The notes under the pieces were generated by a model. It ran no database searches and had not been told where the DNA came from. It saw only the letters and a list, made by a program, of their open reading frames with translations. Of a stretch of DNA of 64,000 nucleotides, positions 48,025 through 58,388 are shown in pieces; the first letter of the stretch is position 1; the number at the start of each line of letters is the position of its first letter. The translations under genes were made by a program, and so were the position numbers. The stretch lies in assembly GCA_032718865.1 (NCBI GenBank), contig JALUTQ010000024.1, forward strand, positions 295,501-359,500, given 5' to 3'. Source of the DNA: Tilletia caries. Taxonomy: Eukaryota > Basidiomycota > Exobasidiomycetes > Tilletiales > Tilletiaceae.

Positions 48025-48606
48025 ATGGCCCGAACCAAGCAGACCGCGCGGCGCTCAACGGGAGGCAAGGCTCCCCCGCCAGACAACCGCCACCAAGGCC
48101 GCCAAGAAGTATGGAAATGGTCCTAACGTCCCTGGCGTCGGAGGCGGTGAGTAGACTCGAGATGCTTCAATGGTCACCTGTGGTTTACTTGCTGATCATC
48201 TACCTTCGTCTAATCACAGTCAAGAAGCCGCACCGTTACAGGCCGGGCACGGTGGCCCTGCGCGAGATTCGACGCTACCAGCAGTCGACCGAGCTGCTCA
48301 TCCGCAAGCTTCCCTTCCAACGTTTGGTCAAGGAGATCAGTCAAGACATCAAGACAGATCTCCGATTTCAAAGCGCGGCCATCGGAGCTCTTCAAGAGGC
48401 TTCCGAAGCTTACCTCGTCGATCTCTTCGCAGACACGTCAGTGACATCCCCTTTCCCGCCTATCCGTCCTAGACTCGTTTCCGACTGAATACTGATGCTG
48501 GTTTCTGGGCCCCTGCAGAAACCTGGCTGCCATCCACGCCAAGCGTGTGACCGTCATGCCCAAGGACATGGCACTCGCTCGACGTCTCCGTGGCGAGCGC
48601 AGCTGA
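48025..48606 (+). pseudogene. Diverged histone H3 copy with a +1 frameshift
   Basis: Three exons (48025-48146, 48220-48436, 48519-48606) encode an H3 fold: [60 protein letters not shown] and [20 protein letters not shown], ending GERS. The tail starts [17 protein letters not shown], with Arg instead of Lys at position 9. After one extra C in the run 48073-48077 it continues in another frame as [20 protein letters not shown], unlike canonical KQLATKAARKSAPATGG. Without the extra base the spliced product would be a full-length H3 variant. It lacks the loop-1 insertion of CENP-A. With the frameshift it encodes only 33 residues. A 3' end duplication follows at about 48619-48655. Confidence 0.8.
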
Positions 48607-48656
48607 GGTATCCTCAAGACGTGGCACTCGCTCGGCGTCTGCATGGCGAGCGCAGC

Positions 48657-50228
48657 TGAGGCATCCTTGTCTCCACCTACCTTCTCTCTCCTGTTCGTGC
48701 TATCAATCGATTCTGCTTCAATGTACTTCTGTCATCGCGATCGCTTCTGAAGCTTGAATTGAAACGCTGGACCTGATTCAGTTGCATGTTGCCTCCGAGA
48801 TTGGCTTCTTGGAAACGTTTGGAATGAGAGAGATGCTTCCTTCTAGGACTCGTGGTTTCCGCATAGCAAACGTCGAGGGTAAGATTCGGTTAACACCCCT
48901 GATTCGGTTAACGCTCACAGCTACTTCCGCCTCTCATTGTGCAGTCATTTGAGCTCGAAACATCGTCAAACTCGGCGCAGAGGATCTCCAGGGTGTACAG
49001 GGCACGTAGAAACCGATTTCACTTCGTGTTAAGTCGTGAATGATGGTGGCAGCGAATGTGGTGAAACGTGTATACTTGAACCAACAACGGTAGTGACCTG
49101 AGTGCAATTCTCGAACACTCGGAAGGAATCGATGTATGACTCAGATTTCAACATCTCAAATCATGGCCAAAAGGGAGGAGGACCGATAGCTATGTGTCCT
49201 GTAAGTCCATATCGACCTTCAGACAGAGATTTGAATCGTTGTACTGCGTGGAATCAAGTAAAAGCGGTAGTGAGATCAAGCATTTTGTGACGCAACCCGA
49301 TTGCGTATCCTGGAAGGCGTCCGCCGAGAGCTTGGAGTAAAGACAACATCGCTGGCCCCATGTAGCTTCACAGAGCCAGAAGACGTTGCTGCATGCCTCC
49401 TACAGCTGCCTAGAGAGACGAGGTAGACCAATGCGAGTGGACTTGTGCCTGATCGTTGGATGGACGACATCGACGGTGATAGGGCTTGCAGCAGTCGTGC
49501 AACGCGACTGGAAACTGAGGCGGAGGGTGTGTTAGCGAGCAGAGCTACTCTGTGAGCTATTCAGAGCACGTACCTACCGCCTGGCTGGTGGGAAGCTCGT
49601 TGTACACGCGGCGATAGGGTCGGCCCCGTGATGGCATAGGTCACTAGGCACAGGGCACAGGCCCTCCATTGCGGCGGCCCCAAAGGAAGACGCTGTGCGA
49701 AAAAGGATGAGGAGGAAAGCACGCGGGAAAGCTGAGAATAGTCAGCGGGAGGGGAGACAGACGATCTGATGTGGACGGAGTGTCATGGGTAAGAAATGGG
49801 GTAGGAGTGTCAGCGGTCAGCCACAGGTCATCGACTTTGAGAGAAAGGAGCAGTCATTCAAACGACTCAAAGGTCAGCGCGGTGGCACACTTGTCAGGTT
49901 GCTGTATGTGAGTGACGGAACGGGTTGGCATCGGAGGAAGTACGCGCCTCAACAGTACATTCGAGGTCATCCTGAGGACGATGGTTGCGACTTGCGACTT
50001 GCGAGGGCCGTGCACGCAGTACTCGGAGGGTTTTTGACAATACCGCTATTTGGAAAGGTATTTACGTCAAGTGTTTACGTCGAGGTATGTACGCGTCGGA
50101 ACGCGCTCTTGGACGCGTTCTCAACACCTCAAGTCGGCATCCGCCATCTCGTTGTGGCTCGTATCTGGCAACCCCAACACCACAGCACCGCGGAGCCGCC
50201 GCATTCGCCCTCACCTTTCGCCCTCATT
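48657..50228. other. Region with no recognised gene
   Basis: Two near-identical GATTCGGTTAAC units lie at about 48884-48911. The frame of the next ORF is open from an ATG at 49785, but that upstream part has no domain. Nothing else was recognised. Confidence 0.3.
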
Positions 50229-51411
50229 ATGCCGAATTCATGGCCTTCCCGCCTTCGGGGCGCGCTTCGAACGACGGGCCTGGTTGCCATGCCCGACGGC
50301 GCGATGATCTCTTTCACCCAGGGCGGCAACTTGTACTACGACAGCGCCGATGGAGCACCAACACTGGTTACGAGACAAGACGGTACGACCGCGCTCGAAG
50401 AAACTTCCGACGCAGAGGACGAAGAACCCCTTCAACACGCCGGCACCGCTGTCACCGCTGGCTACACTGTGCCCACTTCCAACGCAGAGGACGAAGTCCA
50501 GGATGTCGGCGGCTCAGCTCACCTTCAACACGCGGGCACCGATGGCTACACTGTGTCAACGCGCCGGCACCGCCGGCACCGCGGGTTACACTGCGGCTCA
50601 GCTCCCCTTCAACTCTCCGGGACCCCCGGCTACACTGTGCCCACTTCCGACGCAGAGGACGAAGACCAGGATGTCGACGGCTCAGCTCCCCCTTCAACAC
50701 GCCGGCACCGAGACAGCCCTCCCTTCCTCGCCTGCCACTGTCTTCTCTCCGGCGACGACGCGCGATGATACCCCCGAGCCCTTCATCACATCCTCGACTC
50801 CGGCACTCTTGTCTTTGGGTTTGCCCCCTACGTCGCCTCCGCCTGCGACCCACTCCGCCACAAGTACACCCACACCCGCCGCACTTAGCAGCGTGCCTGC
50901 TGCGTCGTCTGCCAGCGACCTCGGTCCGGTCTCGAGCGGGACCCGCTCCTCAACCTCGGCACCGGTCTCGAGCGGGTCCTCATCCTCAACCTCGGCGCCG
51001 GTCTCGAGCGGGTCGTCATCCTCAACCTCGGCACCAGCTTCGCGACAGCAGGATGAAGGCAACAGGACCCATCGCCGGGCCGCTGCGCACCTCACCCTTC
51101 GCCTCGCCCACAGCACGGCGGCCCGCAACGCCATCCTCGGCAAAGCCGTGTCAGCTGGGATGTCTCTGTGGCTCCTTGAAGACGTCCTTGTCTTCCACCC
51201 AAGGTCGCCCCCCTCATGTCTGAGGAAAACACCCGGCTCTAAGAAGGCATTCTTTCTCAGCAAGACCGAGCAGGTGAAAGAACGCTGGCGATGCCAGGCG
51301 GAGGGATGTGATGCGGTGAGGACGGTGGACCCCAACGTGACAAACGTCCTACACCGCCATTACAAGATGGCTCACCAGCAACACCCGAGCCCTAAGACTC
51401 TCGCTAGTTGA
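50229..51411 (+). CDS. Repeat-containing protein with a C-terminal BED-like zinc finger (one frame break)
   Basis: The frame starts MPNSWPSRLRGALRTTGLVA and is open upstream to 49785. The middle has three degenerate ~80-bp repeats reading GYTVPTSDAEDEDQDVDGSA and LQHAGT. A five-C run at 50688-50692 (other repeat copies have four C) shifts the frame, after which a Ser/Thr-rich part contains three PVSSGSSSSTSA units. The C-terminus WRCQAEGCDAVRTVDPNVTN...HRHYKMAH has the spacing of a BED/C2H2-type finger found in transposases. Function is unknown. It converges with another zinc-finger-like ORF on the minus strand. Confidence 0.5.
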
Positions 51412-51604
51412 GCGACCTTCACTCTCTTAACCCTCCACAGACCACAATCCATACTTGTCCAACTCCATACGTGCGGCTTGCCGAAGAAGCCGTAGGCGCG
51501 CAATTCAAGTTCCCTTCTGACACCCCTCGCTGTACATTCTCAATGAGCACTTGTGAATTGGTCGGCGACGCTGTTAATACAAGGCTGTTTGAAAAGGAAG
51601 AGAG

Positions 51605-52108
51605 CTACACGTTCTTTCCCGGAACAACGGGATGCTTCCGAGCTTTCCTGGCGGCTCGGTTTGACTTGACCCAGGGAGAGAGATCCAAAGCCTTAGGTGC
51701 TCTTCTGTTCGGGCAGTGGTGAAGGTGAGTAAGGAGATTGTTGGTGATGCTCTTGCGGTGGAGGTAGTCGCCATCACAACATCGGCATCGCCATCGGAAG
51801 CGTTGTTCCGATCCTTCTCCGATACACGAAAGCAGGTCGAAGTAGTTGAGAATGGGACAGCTTCTTATCTTCGAAAGCGCCGAGATTGCCCAGTCTGTCT
51901 CGTTGTCGTGAATTCCGTCCCGCAGGGAGCGCTGTCGTTCCTGAGCCCGCGCGCGAGCTCGCTTCGAGTCACTGTCGCCAGGTCCGCCGGTGCGAGATGT
52001 CCCAGGCGTCGGGTAACCGGTTCGGACCGCGAAGGGGTTGCGCGACTGGAAGGAGAGGAGAGGGTGTCGGGGTGCGGACGACGCGGCAGGTGTTCCGATG
52101 AGCTCCAT
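51605..52108 (-). CDS. Small zinc-finger-like protein, transposon-associated by context
   Basis: A 167-residue frame starts at ATG 52108 (MELIGTPAASSAPRHPLLSF). It is basic in the middle (DSKRARARAQERQRSLRDG) and contains RFRWRCRCCDGDYLHRKSIT then NNLLTHLHHC, a Cys2/His-Cys arrangement resembling BED-type fingers. The stop lies at a possible splice donor, so the frame might continue. No paralogue was recognised. Similar fingers in the convergent plus-strand ORF suggest both belong to one mobile module. Confidence 0.4.
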   Translation of the reverse strand: MELIGTPAASSAPRHPLLSFQSRNPFAVRTGYPTPGTSRTGGPGDSDSKRARARAQERQRSLRDGIHDNETDWAISALSKIRSCPILNYFDLLSCIGEGSEQRFRWRCRCCDGDYLHRKSITNNLLTHLHHCPNRRAPKALDLSPWVKSNRAARKARKHPVVPGKNV

Positions 52109-52257
52109 GTGCTACTGCGCCACCTTCACCGCCAGGAGCCTTGGATGGGAACGCTTCGGTGTTGTGATCCGTCTGTTGTACCGTGATATGTGGCGGTATG
52201 AGCCGGAATGCGCGGGCAATGCAGGGATACAGGCATGGAGGCTGGTAGAGGCGTAAA

Positions 52258-52587
52258 TCATGAGTCAGCGAGAGTTGGGACTGGACAATACGACTGATAC
52301 TGAATACTGACCGTCTGATGGGTATGAAGGAGCGAGGCTTGTTTGCTGCCGACCAAACGCGCGCGCCGGTATGGAATGTGCAGCTTGAAGAAACGCATCC
52401 AAAGGTCAAGATGCTGGGAGGTCGTGTATGACTTGAGGTGCGCTCGCACGAAGGGCATGCCGTCGTCCACACCCAACGCCGATGTCGTCGCATCAACGTG
52501 AACAAGGAAGCGGGCAAACAGGGAGTAGATCGCGATCTCGCAGTACCAGTCGTACGGGCCTTCGAAAGAATTGCCGGAGAGCACCAT
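52258..52587 (-). CDS. Hypothetical protein or 5' exon
   Basis: It opens at ATG 52587 (MVLSGNSFEGPYDWYCEIAI) and encodes a hydrophobic-rich segment (YSLFARFLVHVDA) then basic residues. A GTCAGT donor in HTHQT|VSIQ and an acceptor about 70 bases on would join to PPCLYPCIARAFRLIPPH in frame, so it may be the first exon of a longer gene extending to about 52.0 kb. No domain was recognised. Confidence 0.3.
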   Translation of the reverse strand: MVLSGNSFEGPYDWYCEIAIYSLFARFLVHVDATTSALGVDDGMPFVRAHLKSYTTSQHLDLWMRFFKLHIPYRRARLVGSKQASLLHTHQTVSIQYQSYCPVPTLADS

Positions 52588-52858
52588 GACGGATGAATCG
52601 ATCTTGTGTTGAGTGGACTCGAGATCGGTGGCCGGAGAGGGTGATGTAGAGGAAGGGACGCGAGGGAGTCAATACGATGCCGTTGGTTCTTTCGCACGCG
52701 CGTTTCCGTGATCGTGATCAGACGCAACTCGACGCGACGCGTCACGCGTGGTCTCTCTCTCTCGGCTTCATTCTCTGTCACCTTCATCTGACATCTCCTC
52801 ATCTCGCGGCCCAGCCAGACTTCAGCCTCTTCCCTTCAGCCCCCCTCGGCAGCTCATA

Positions 52859-54007
52859 ATGGAGAGCGCAGGACCGGAACCTTCCGCATCCGCCACAGAC
52901 GCCGCTGCGACCAGCAACAGGTCGTCGCACTCGCAACTCCTTCCCAGCCGGAAAAACGTCGCTCGATGGTATTCGCGTAACAAGGCAGAGATCCTGGGTC
53001 TCAACACGCAGTATGCGCGTGGCATCCGGCAGCTCGCCGAGGGGAGCGGGATCAACCCGTACACGATCCGGCGACGCGTGGAGCGACGGTTCGTCACGTA
53101 TCGCAAGGACAACGGGTGGAACGCTTACCAGGCCTGGGCCAAACGTCACAAAGACGATCCGGACGCTCCCACGCCCAGCCGGACCCCAGTGGTGTCGTTT
53201 CAGCGGCTTGCCCCCCAACGTCTGAAGGCCATCAAGCAGTGGGCGGCCGACAACCAACACAAGAAGGACGCCTTCAGCGTGCAGAAGGACTTCAATCGCG
53301 AATGCCGGAACTTAGTCGATCAGATCTCCCTTCTGCAGTCTCGCTTCGGCTTTCGCGTCGCCGCAGTGGTGGCATCTAGCACGGAGGGCGTGCCACCCTT
53401 CTTTGCCTCGACCACGGAGACCAGCGCGGCGATGAGTGCGTCGGTCGGTAGCATCGGCACGGACAAGACTGTGGACGACCTCGTCAATGCCTTCGAACAC
53501 GCCGTCAAGCTCAAGGTGTGGACGAACAAGGACTTGGTGGGGGGAGTTCGGACCGACGCAGTCAAGACCCCCACGACGTACGAGCAAGTGCGGAACGATC
53601 TCATAGATCGCATCCACAAGGTCGTGGGCCCCGTTGTTGCGCGGAAGAAGGGAGCGATCGAGACTAAATGGATCAAGGCCATGAAGGGAGGTACGAGACT
53701 GCGCTATCGGGATCTCTTTTCTCTGATTGCCGAGACAGGATGCTACGTCAAGGGATGGCCCCTGGCTGCCTCCCAGATGATCAGCAGCGACGCGTCAACC
53801 AATCTTCCCGCGGGCCCGGAGCTCCCGACCCATTACACGATTTGGCGCGGAAGTCTCAAGAATCAAGCGGATTGGCGGGAAAGAATGGTCAGTGCGGTGG
53901 CAGAGGCAATCAAGTCTGATGAGCTCCGGGTCGTGGAGTCCGTGGGAGAAGAAGACAACGACGACAATCAGGAGGTGGATGACTTTAGAGATGGACTATC
54001 GGACTGA
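52859..54007 (+). CDS. HTH/HMG-like uncharacterised protein, transposon-associated by context
   Basis: A single-exon frame of 382 residues starts MESAGPEPSASATDAAATSN. The segment YARGIRQLAEGSGINPYTIR resembles a helix-turn-helix, followed by YRKDNGWNAYQAWAKRH, which recalls HMG-like starts of proteins common in basidiomycete transposon-rich regions. LVDQISLLQSRFGFRVAAVV, TSTEGVPPFF-like text and helices follow, and the end is acidic (EEDNDDNQEVDDFRDGLSD). Family and function are not established; I infer a mobile-element origin from the neighbourhood only. The frame is long and has a clear ATG after a CT-rich leader. Confidence 0.6.
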   Translation: MESAGPEPSASATDAAATSNRSSHSQLLPSRKNVARWYSRNKAEILGLNTQYARGIRQLAEGSGINPYTIRRRVERRFVTYRKDNGWNAYQAWAKRHKDDPDAPTPSRTPVVSFQRLAPQRLKAIKQWAADNQHKKDAFSVQKDFNRECRNLVDQISLLQSRFGFRVAAVVASSTEGVPPFFASTTETSAAMSASVGSIGTDKTVDDLVNAFEHAVKLKVWTNKDLVGGVRTDAVKTPTTYEQVRNDLIDRIHKVVGPVVARKKGAIETKWIKAMKGGTRLRYRDLFSLIAETGCYVKGWPLAASQMISSDASTNLPAGPELPTHYTIWRGSLKNQADWRERMVSAVAEAIKSDELRVVESVGEEDNDDNQEVDDFRDGLSD

Positions 54008-54258
54008 TGTAACCCGCCATAACTTGCTCATAACTTGCTCAATGGATGCGCTCTACCACATGTGTGCTCTACTTGCGTGACCTGTCAATAAACGCATCGG
54101 TTGTTGATATAGAGCGAGGAGATGGGAAAGGACGATGCATTGAGCGGTGTTGTGGACCATGAAGAGAGGGAGGGAGAATGTACACTTGCGAGGGCCGGGA
54201 GAGGATCGAGCGGAAGGAGCCGTGAGAGAGAGAGTGTGGAAGAGGAGAAAGCCCGCCT

Positions 54259-54617
54259 TCATGTTGACATAGCTGTTGTCGAATCCGCATTCCCCTGCCG
54301 ATTATCCACCCCCAACCCAGCCGCGCGATCAGCCTCCGCCGGCGTGAACGGCGCCTCCTCCGTGACCTTCTTGGGTCTCGAGGTGGGAGGCGCTGGGCAT
54401 GTGGGCGCCGCGGGAGAAATCTGTCAAAGTGGGGTGGTGGCGCAGGCAAGAAAGAGGGCAGGAGAGATTGGAAAGGGGAGCCGGTAAAGGGAGGGGAAGC
54501 AGATTGAAAGAAGGAATTGGAAAGGGTCAGCATTTAGTAGTCGAGGGGCCGAGAAGGAAGAGCGGGGGCGTGTACGAACCTCGGCGGGCGTGGTGGGTAC
54601 GCTTATGTCTGATTCGT
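54259..54617 (-). CDS. 3' exons of an unidentified minus-strand gene
   Basis: Two exons (54617-54580 and 54420-54259) join in frame to ESDISVPTTPAE|ISPAAPTCPAP, then RPKKVTEEAPFTPAEADRAA, ending NADSTTAMST. The non-random acidic/Pro-rich text and good GT-AG signals support coding. The upstream exon is not settled: the best candidate (…DPSDPRTSHFYNAKMR, near 54.72 kb) leads into a different frame that is also open. No domain was recognised. Confidence 0.35.
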
Positions 54618-54790
54618 CTGTGGGAAAGCGAAAAGAAGACCCGGCGTCAGTAACCGGCGTGGCAGCAGCAGCGGCAGCCGCAGAGCGCGCCCGAGAACTG
54701 CGTCACGTACCTCATCTTTGCGTTATAGAAATGGCTAGTCCGAGGGTCGCTGGGGTCGACCGGAGCCCGCTGGGAGCGGGGGTTGGGGGG

Positions 54791-54881
54791 CTGTCGGGAG
54801 CGGAGGGATTTCTCGACCTCGACAGCTCTGCACGTATGAGGGAAGAACCGCCGCGAGCGGCAAGATGGATGGTGAGGTGTG
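54791..54881 (-). repeat. 91-bp dispersed repeat, copy 2 (inverted)
   Basis: This is the inverted counterpart of the block at 47031-47123; the two copies face each other across 7.7 kb. Confidence 0.7.
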
Positions 54882-55574
54882 GCAGGCTGAGGCACGGTCA
54901 CGTGCCACAGCCGGGCTTGAGGCGCGAGAGCGTGACATCATCGCTCGGTCATAGGCCGATCGATCGATGAATTGTAGTGGGAGATCATGATCATGGAGGG
55001 AATCCAAGCTGATTGGAAAAACCAGGGATATGTTTTCTGGCCCAGCTATGCCCTCTTAGACAGCTCAACAATTTATCCTGCATAGTCTGTTGGGGGGTAT
55101 CTGACCCTGCCGGGCCTGATGGACCAAAACGCGGCCTCGAAGCGCGTTTTGGCTCACGAACATTCTGGGCTCTGGCACATCGCTCATTGAGGAATCACCG
55201 AAACGCCGGATGTTCGATCAAAGTTTCGAGCAGCGAAATGAGCCAGAATGTTCGAGCACGCATGCTCACCGCACTGACGAAACCCCCTAGTAGGATGAGA
55301 ACACATCACAATTCACTTCCCACACTGAGAGCAAGTGAGGACGTAAGGTCGCAAGATCGTCCCGCCCAGCATCGTCGGCCAGCTACTGCTACTCCCTATA
55401 CGCCGTCTGGAACATGTCAAACCTATCAAAATGTAAATCCGTAAATCCCCCAATAATTGAACCGTCTGGCACCACAGCACTGGCCACTGGGTGGTGGATC
55501 TGCAGCCTTAAGGGAGTTTCAAAGTCCCAAAAAAACCGTGAGATGATGAGACTCAGTAAAAAATTTCGGGCGGG
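54882..55574. other. Spacer with short hairpins
   Basis: No gene was recognised. A perfect 10-bp stem (CCAAAACGCG / CGCGTTTTGG, 9-base loop) lies at 55124-55152. An imperfect inverted pair, GCTCACGAACATTCTGG and CCAGAATGTTCGAGC, spans 55153-55250. Confidence 0.4.
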
Positions 55575-57690
55575 GTACGCTGCCCTCTCGCTGCCGACAC
55601 GCTGCTGAGACGCTGTCGGAACTTCTGTGACCCCATACAGAGCGCCAGCGCCTCAGCAGCGTGTCGGCAGCGTGTCGATACGCTGTGGACAGAAATCACT
55701 CGTATAAGCAGCGTGTCGCATCTCTCGAAATCTGTCATGTTTTTTCCTGATACGCTGCTCTTCCGCTGCCCACACGCTGGTCTCACACTGCTAGTTAATA
55801 GATAGAAAATTACTGTATTACGCTGCCCACACGCTGGCAGTACACATCAGATAAACACGCATACATGCACTTAAGAGAGTCCTGCCAAAGAGAGAGAGAC
55901 GCGGTCAGCGCTGCTGAACGACGGATAGAACCATGTTACTCACGAGCTTCTGGTCCTGACACGCGAGGCATGATCTTTGAGGAGTACAGGAGCTGGAGAG
56001 GGAGAAAGGGTCAGCCGTTAAGTGTAAGTGAGTAGTCATTCGTGAACCATGATTATGGCGAATCAGCGTCAGCAAATTTGGAGGCGATCAATAGATCGTC
56101 AGCAAGAGAAGAAGTTGAGAGTCAGCTATGAAGAAAGCTCAGCATGAAGAGAAGAGTCAGCATTAAAGTAAGCCGACGTCAGCCTGAATCAAATGACCTG
56201 CTCATGAAAGGGAGAAGCTTAAGAGGGTCAGCAGTCAGCATCCAACATCAATCGTAAGTCGTGACAGTGCAAATTTTGGCACTGCAAATGAAGCATCAGT
56301 GGAGATCAGCGTGCAGCGGGGACAGACAATGAGACGAACGGGGAAGGAAATGTTAGCATGCACTCCCGTGTTCAGTGACCTGTATATGGCCTGCACTGTG
56401 AAGGACAAGGACTGGCACGATGAGTAGGTAGTCGAAGAACTGTGGAATGGAGTCCAAAAGCATACGGACTTCCTGTTGAACCAAGGAGGCGGTCAGCAAT
56501 GAGAGTGATAGAGAAGGATGAGGAAGGGTGGGAGGTACTCACTGTCTGGAAGTCCGTAAGATGCGCCGCGCGTGCTGAGGTTGAGATGGGTGTCAACACT
56601 CTTGAGTTCGCCAGTAGCCTTGGGCGAGACGAATCCGAATTCCAGATCGGCGGCCGATGAGGAAGGTTGACCAGAACCTGTCTGGGACGGCGAGTTTCCT
56701 GAGGGACCTTTGGACCCACTGGACGAGGAAGGCGACCAGCCGAGACCATTGCTGAGTGGCTGTGAATTGGGATCAGGCGTGTAGGAGGGCACGGACCCGA
56801 CCCCGCCGGAGGTAGCTTCCGAACTCGACGAGCCGATCCAAAAGCCACCGACGGTATTCGCACCCGCATCCATGCTGGCCTGTATGCCATCCCAGACCCA
56901 GAGCGAGGTCTCGGCTGCGTTGTTGCCGGTCCAGCCGAAGGCGAGGAGAATGTTGTTGCCGTAGGATACGGCGCTGTGTGCAAAGCGTGCGTTTGGGGCG
57001 GATCCTGATGCTGTTGCTGCTGTGTTTGAGAGGGACTGGATGGGGGACCAAAGCGGGGGCGACTGGGACCAGTCGAGGACCCATGCGTCTGCGAGAGGTG
57101 GACCGTAGAGGCCATACGCGCCGGAGGAGGACATGGAGGAGAATGTAGAGATGCGCTCGCCGGCAGTGGCCTCTGCGAGCTGCTTGATGTTGGCGAGCTG
57201 CATGCCGACGGGTTCCTCGACGGAGTTGGGGATGCCAGGTTGGCGGCGTCGGTCCCGAACAGGCGGTCGTGAGACGAGGGCGTTAGTCCGCCGAAACTGA
57301 CGGATGCGAGGGGCAGGAAGAGACCGGCACGGGGAGGAGAGCGCCCATGTCGAGGTTGGTAGTTGCTTGCGGTACGAGATGCCGATGCTGATGAGGGGAT
57401 AGGGAGATATGCGACGAGTTGGGTGTTGACTGACTGTTGAGCAGCGGGTCGACAGCGTGGAGAGGTGAATCATTTTTTTCAAAATTGAACGTTTGGTTTC
57501 ATACAGCGGATCAGCAGCGTGCTGGCAGCGTGTCAGTGCTGCCAAAAATCAGTGAAATCGTCCCAGCGTGACCGCAGCGTGTCGGCAGCGTGGTCAGAAA
57601 ATTTCAAAAGTCATCACCTTTTCTACATTTTCGTGCAGCGTATCAGCAGCGTGTCAGCAGCGTCACAGTGTTTCAGCAGCGTACCCACAG
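55575..57690. mobile_element. Repeat-bounded element with ACACGCTG/CAGCGTGT arrays carrying a kelch-like gene fragment
   Basis: The two flanks (about 55575-55850 and 57435-57690) are inverted relative to each other. Both are filled with GCTGCCGACACGCTG-type units, and GGGTACGCTGC occurs near both outer ends. The interior holds minus-strand sequence resembling a cellular kelch gene. No transposase and no target duplication were found, so the ends are approximate. The CAGCGT arrays relate it loosely to the TIR elements at 11.9 and 17.8 kb. Confidence 0.5.
56543..57134 (-). pseudogene. Kelch-like gene fragment inside the repeat-bounded element
   Basis: The frame from ATG 57134 reads MSSSGAYGLYGPPLADAWVL, then NARFAHSAVSYGNNILLAFG, a kelch-type blade (AR-HSA-G-ILLAFG), and a Ser-rich stretch to a GTGAGT donor after YGLPDS. 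Only about one blade is present, whereas kelch propellers have five to seven. No membrane segment or signal peptide is seen in the piece. It is probably a captured fragment, although a short functional gene is not excluded. Confidence 0.45.
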
Positions 57691-58161
57691 CGCCTCATTT
57701 TTTACTGAGGATGAGAAGTTGACCCCACTTCTCACGTTTGTGATATCACGATGGCAATTTTACTATGGAGGAGAGCCCGCCCTTATATCGTTCATCCCCA
57801 ATTCCACGTGGCTCTGCGAGCCACGTGTAATTTGCGATTTTCTTCCTCATGTTCCTTGTCTTGTCCTCTCTCTTGTTCTACCATTACTACTTCATCGTCA
57901 CACACTCTAAAGTTCTAGCTCAAGACAGCAGCTCAAGCATGCAGCGAACAAGCAAGGTCAAATGAATTCTCTGCGTACGAACATCTCAGCAGTTCGGCGC
58001 GCTGCTCTGATTTCGTTGTCTAGCTGTTCCAGAGCAGCTCTGCTGAGCTCGGCGTAGTTGTTGTGCTCTTGTAGGCGATTAAGCGCCTTCATGAGTCGTA
58101 GTGCCTCGTCGATGCTCGTTTGAACCAAGTCTTCCTTCTGTTGCTGATGTTTTGCCTCCAG
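57691..58161. other. Spacer with a CACGTG-paired leader-like sequence
   Basis: CCACGTGG (57804) and CCACGTG (57821) follow a CCTTATATCG stretch, and a CT-rich tract follows, as in the leaders of the LTR and DIRS-like elements. It may be the remnant of a related retroelement leader. Confidence 0.4.
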
Positions 58162-58388
58162 AGGGACTTTCAAAGTTGGGATTGAACGGCAGAAAATTTG
58201 GAATCGGAGAAATCGAACAGCCTTTTTCTAATTTTCCTAATGAGATGACGTCGCAGAAGTGGAGAAACTGCACAGCCGCCGAAAGGAGGAGAGCTTTTCT
58301 CGTTTCTCTCATTTCGTCAATCGCATCAACGCGAACTCACTCACAGCTCACTCACAGCTCCTCCTACAACCATATCCTCCCGCTCGCC

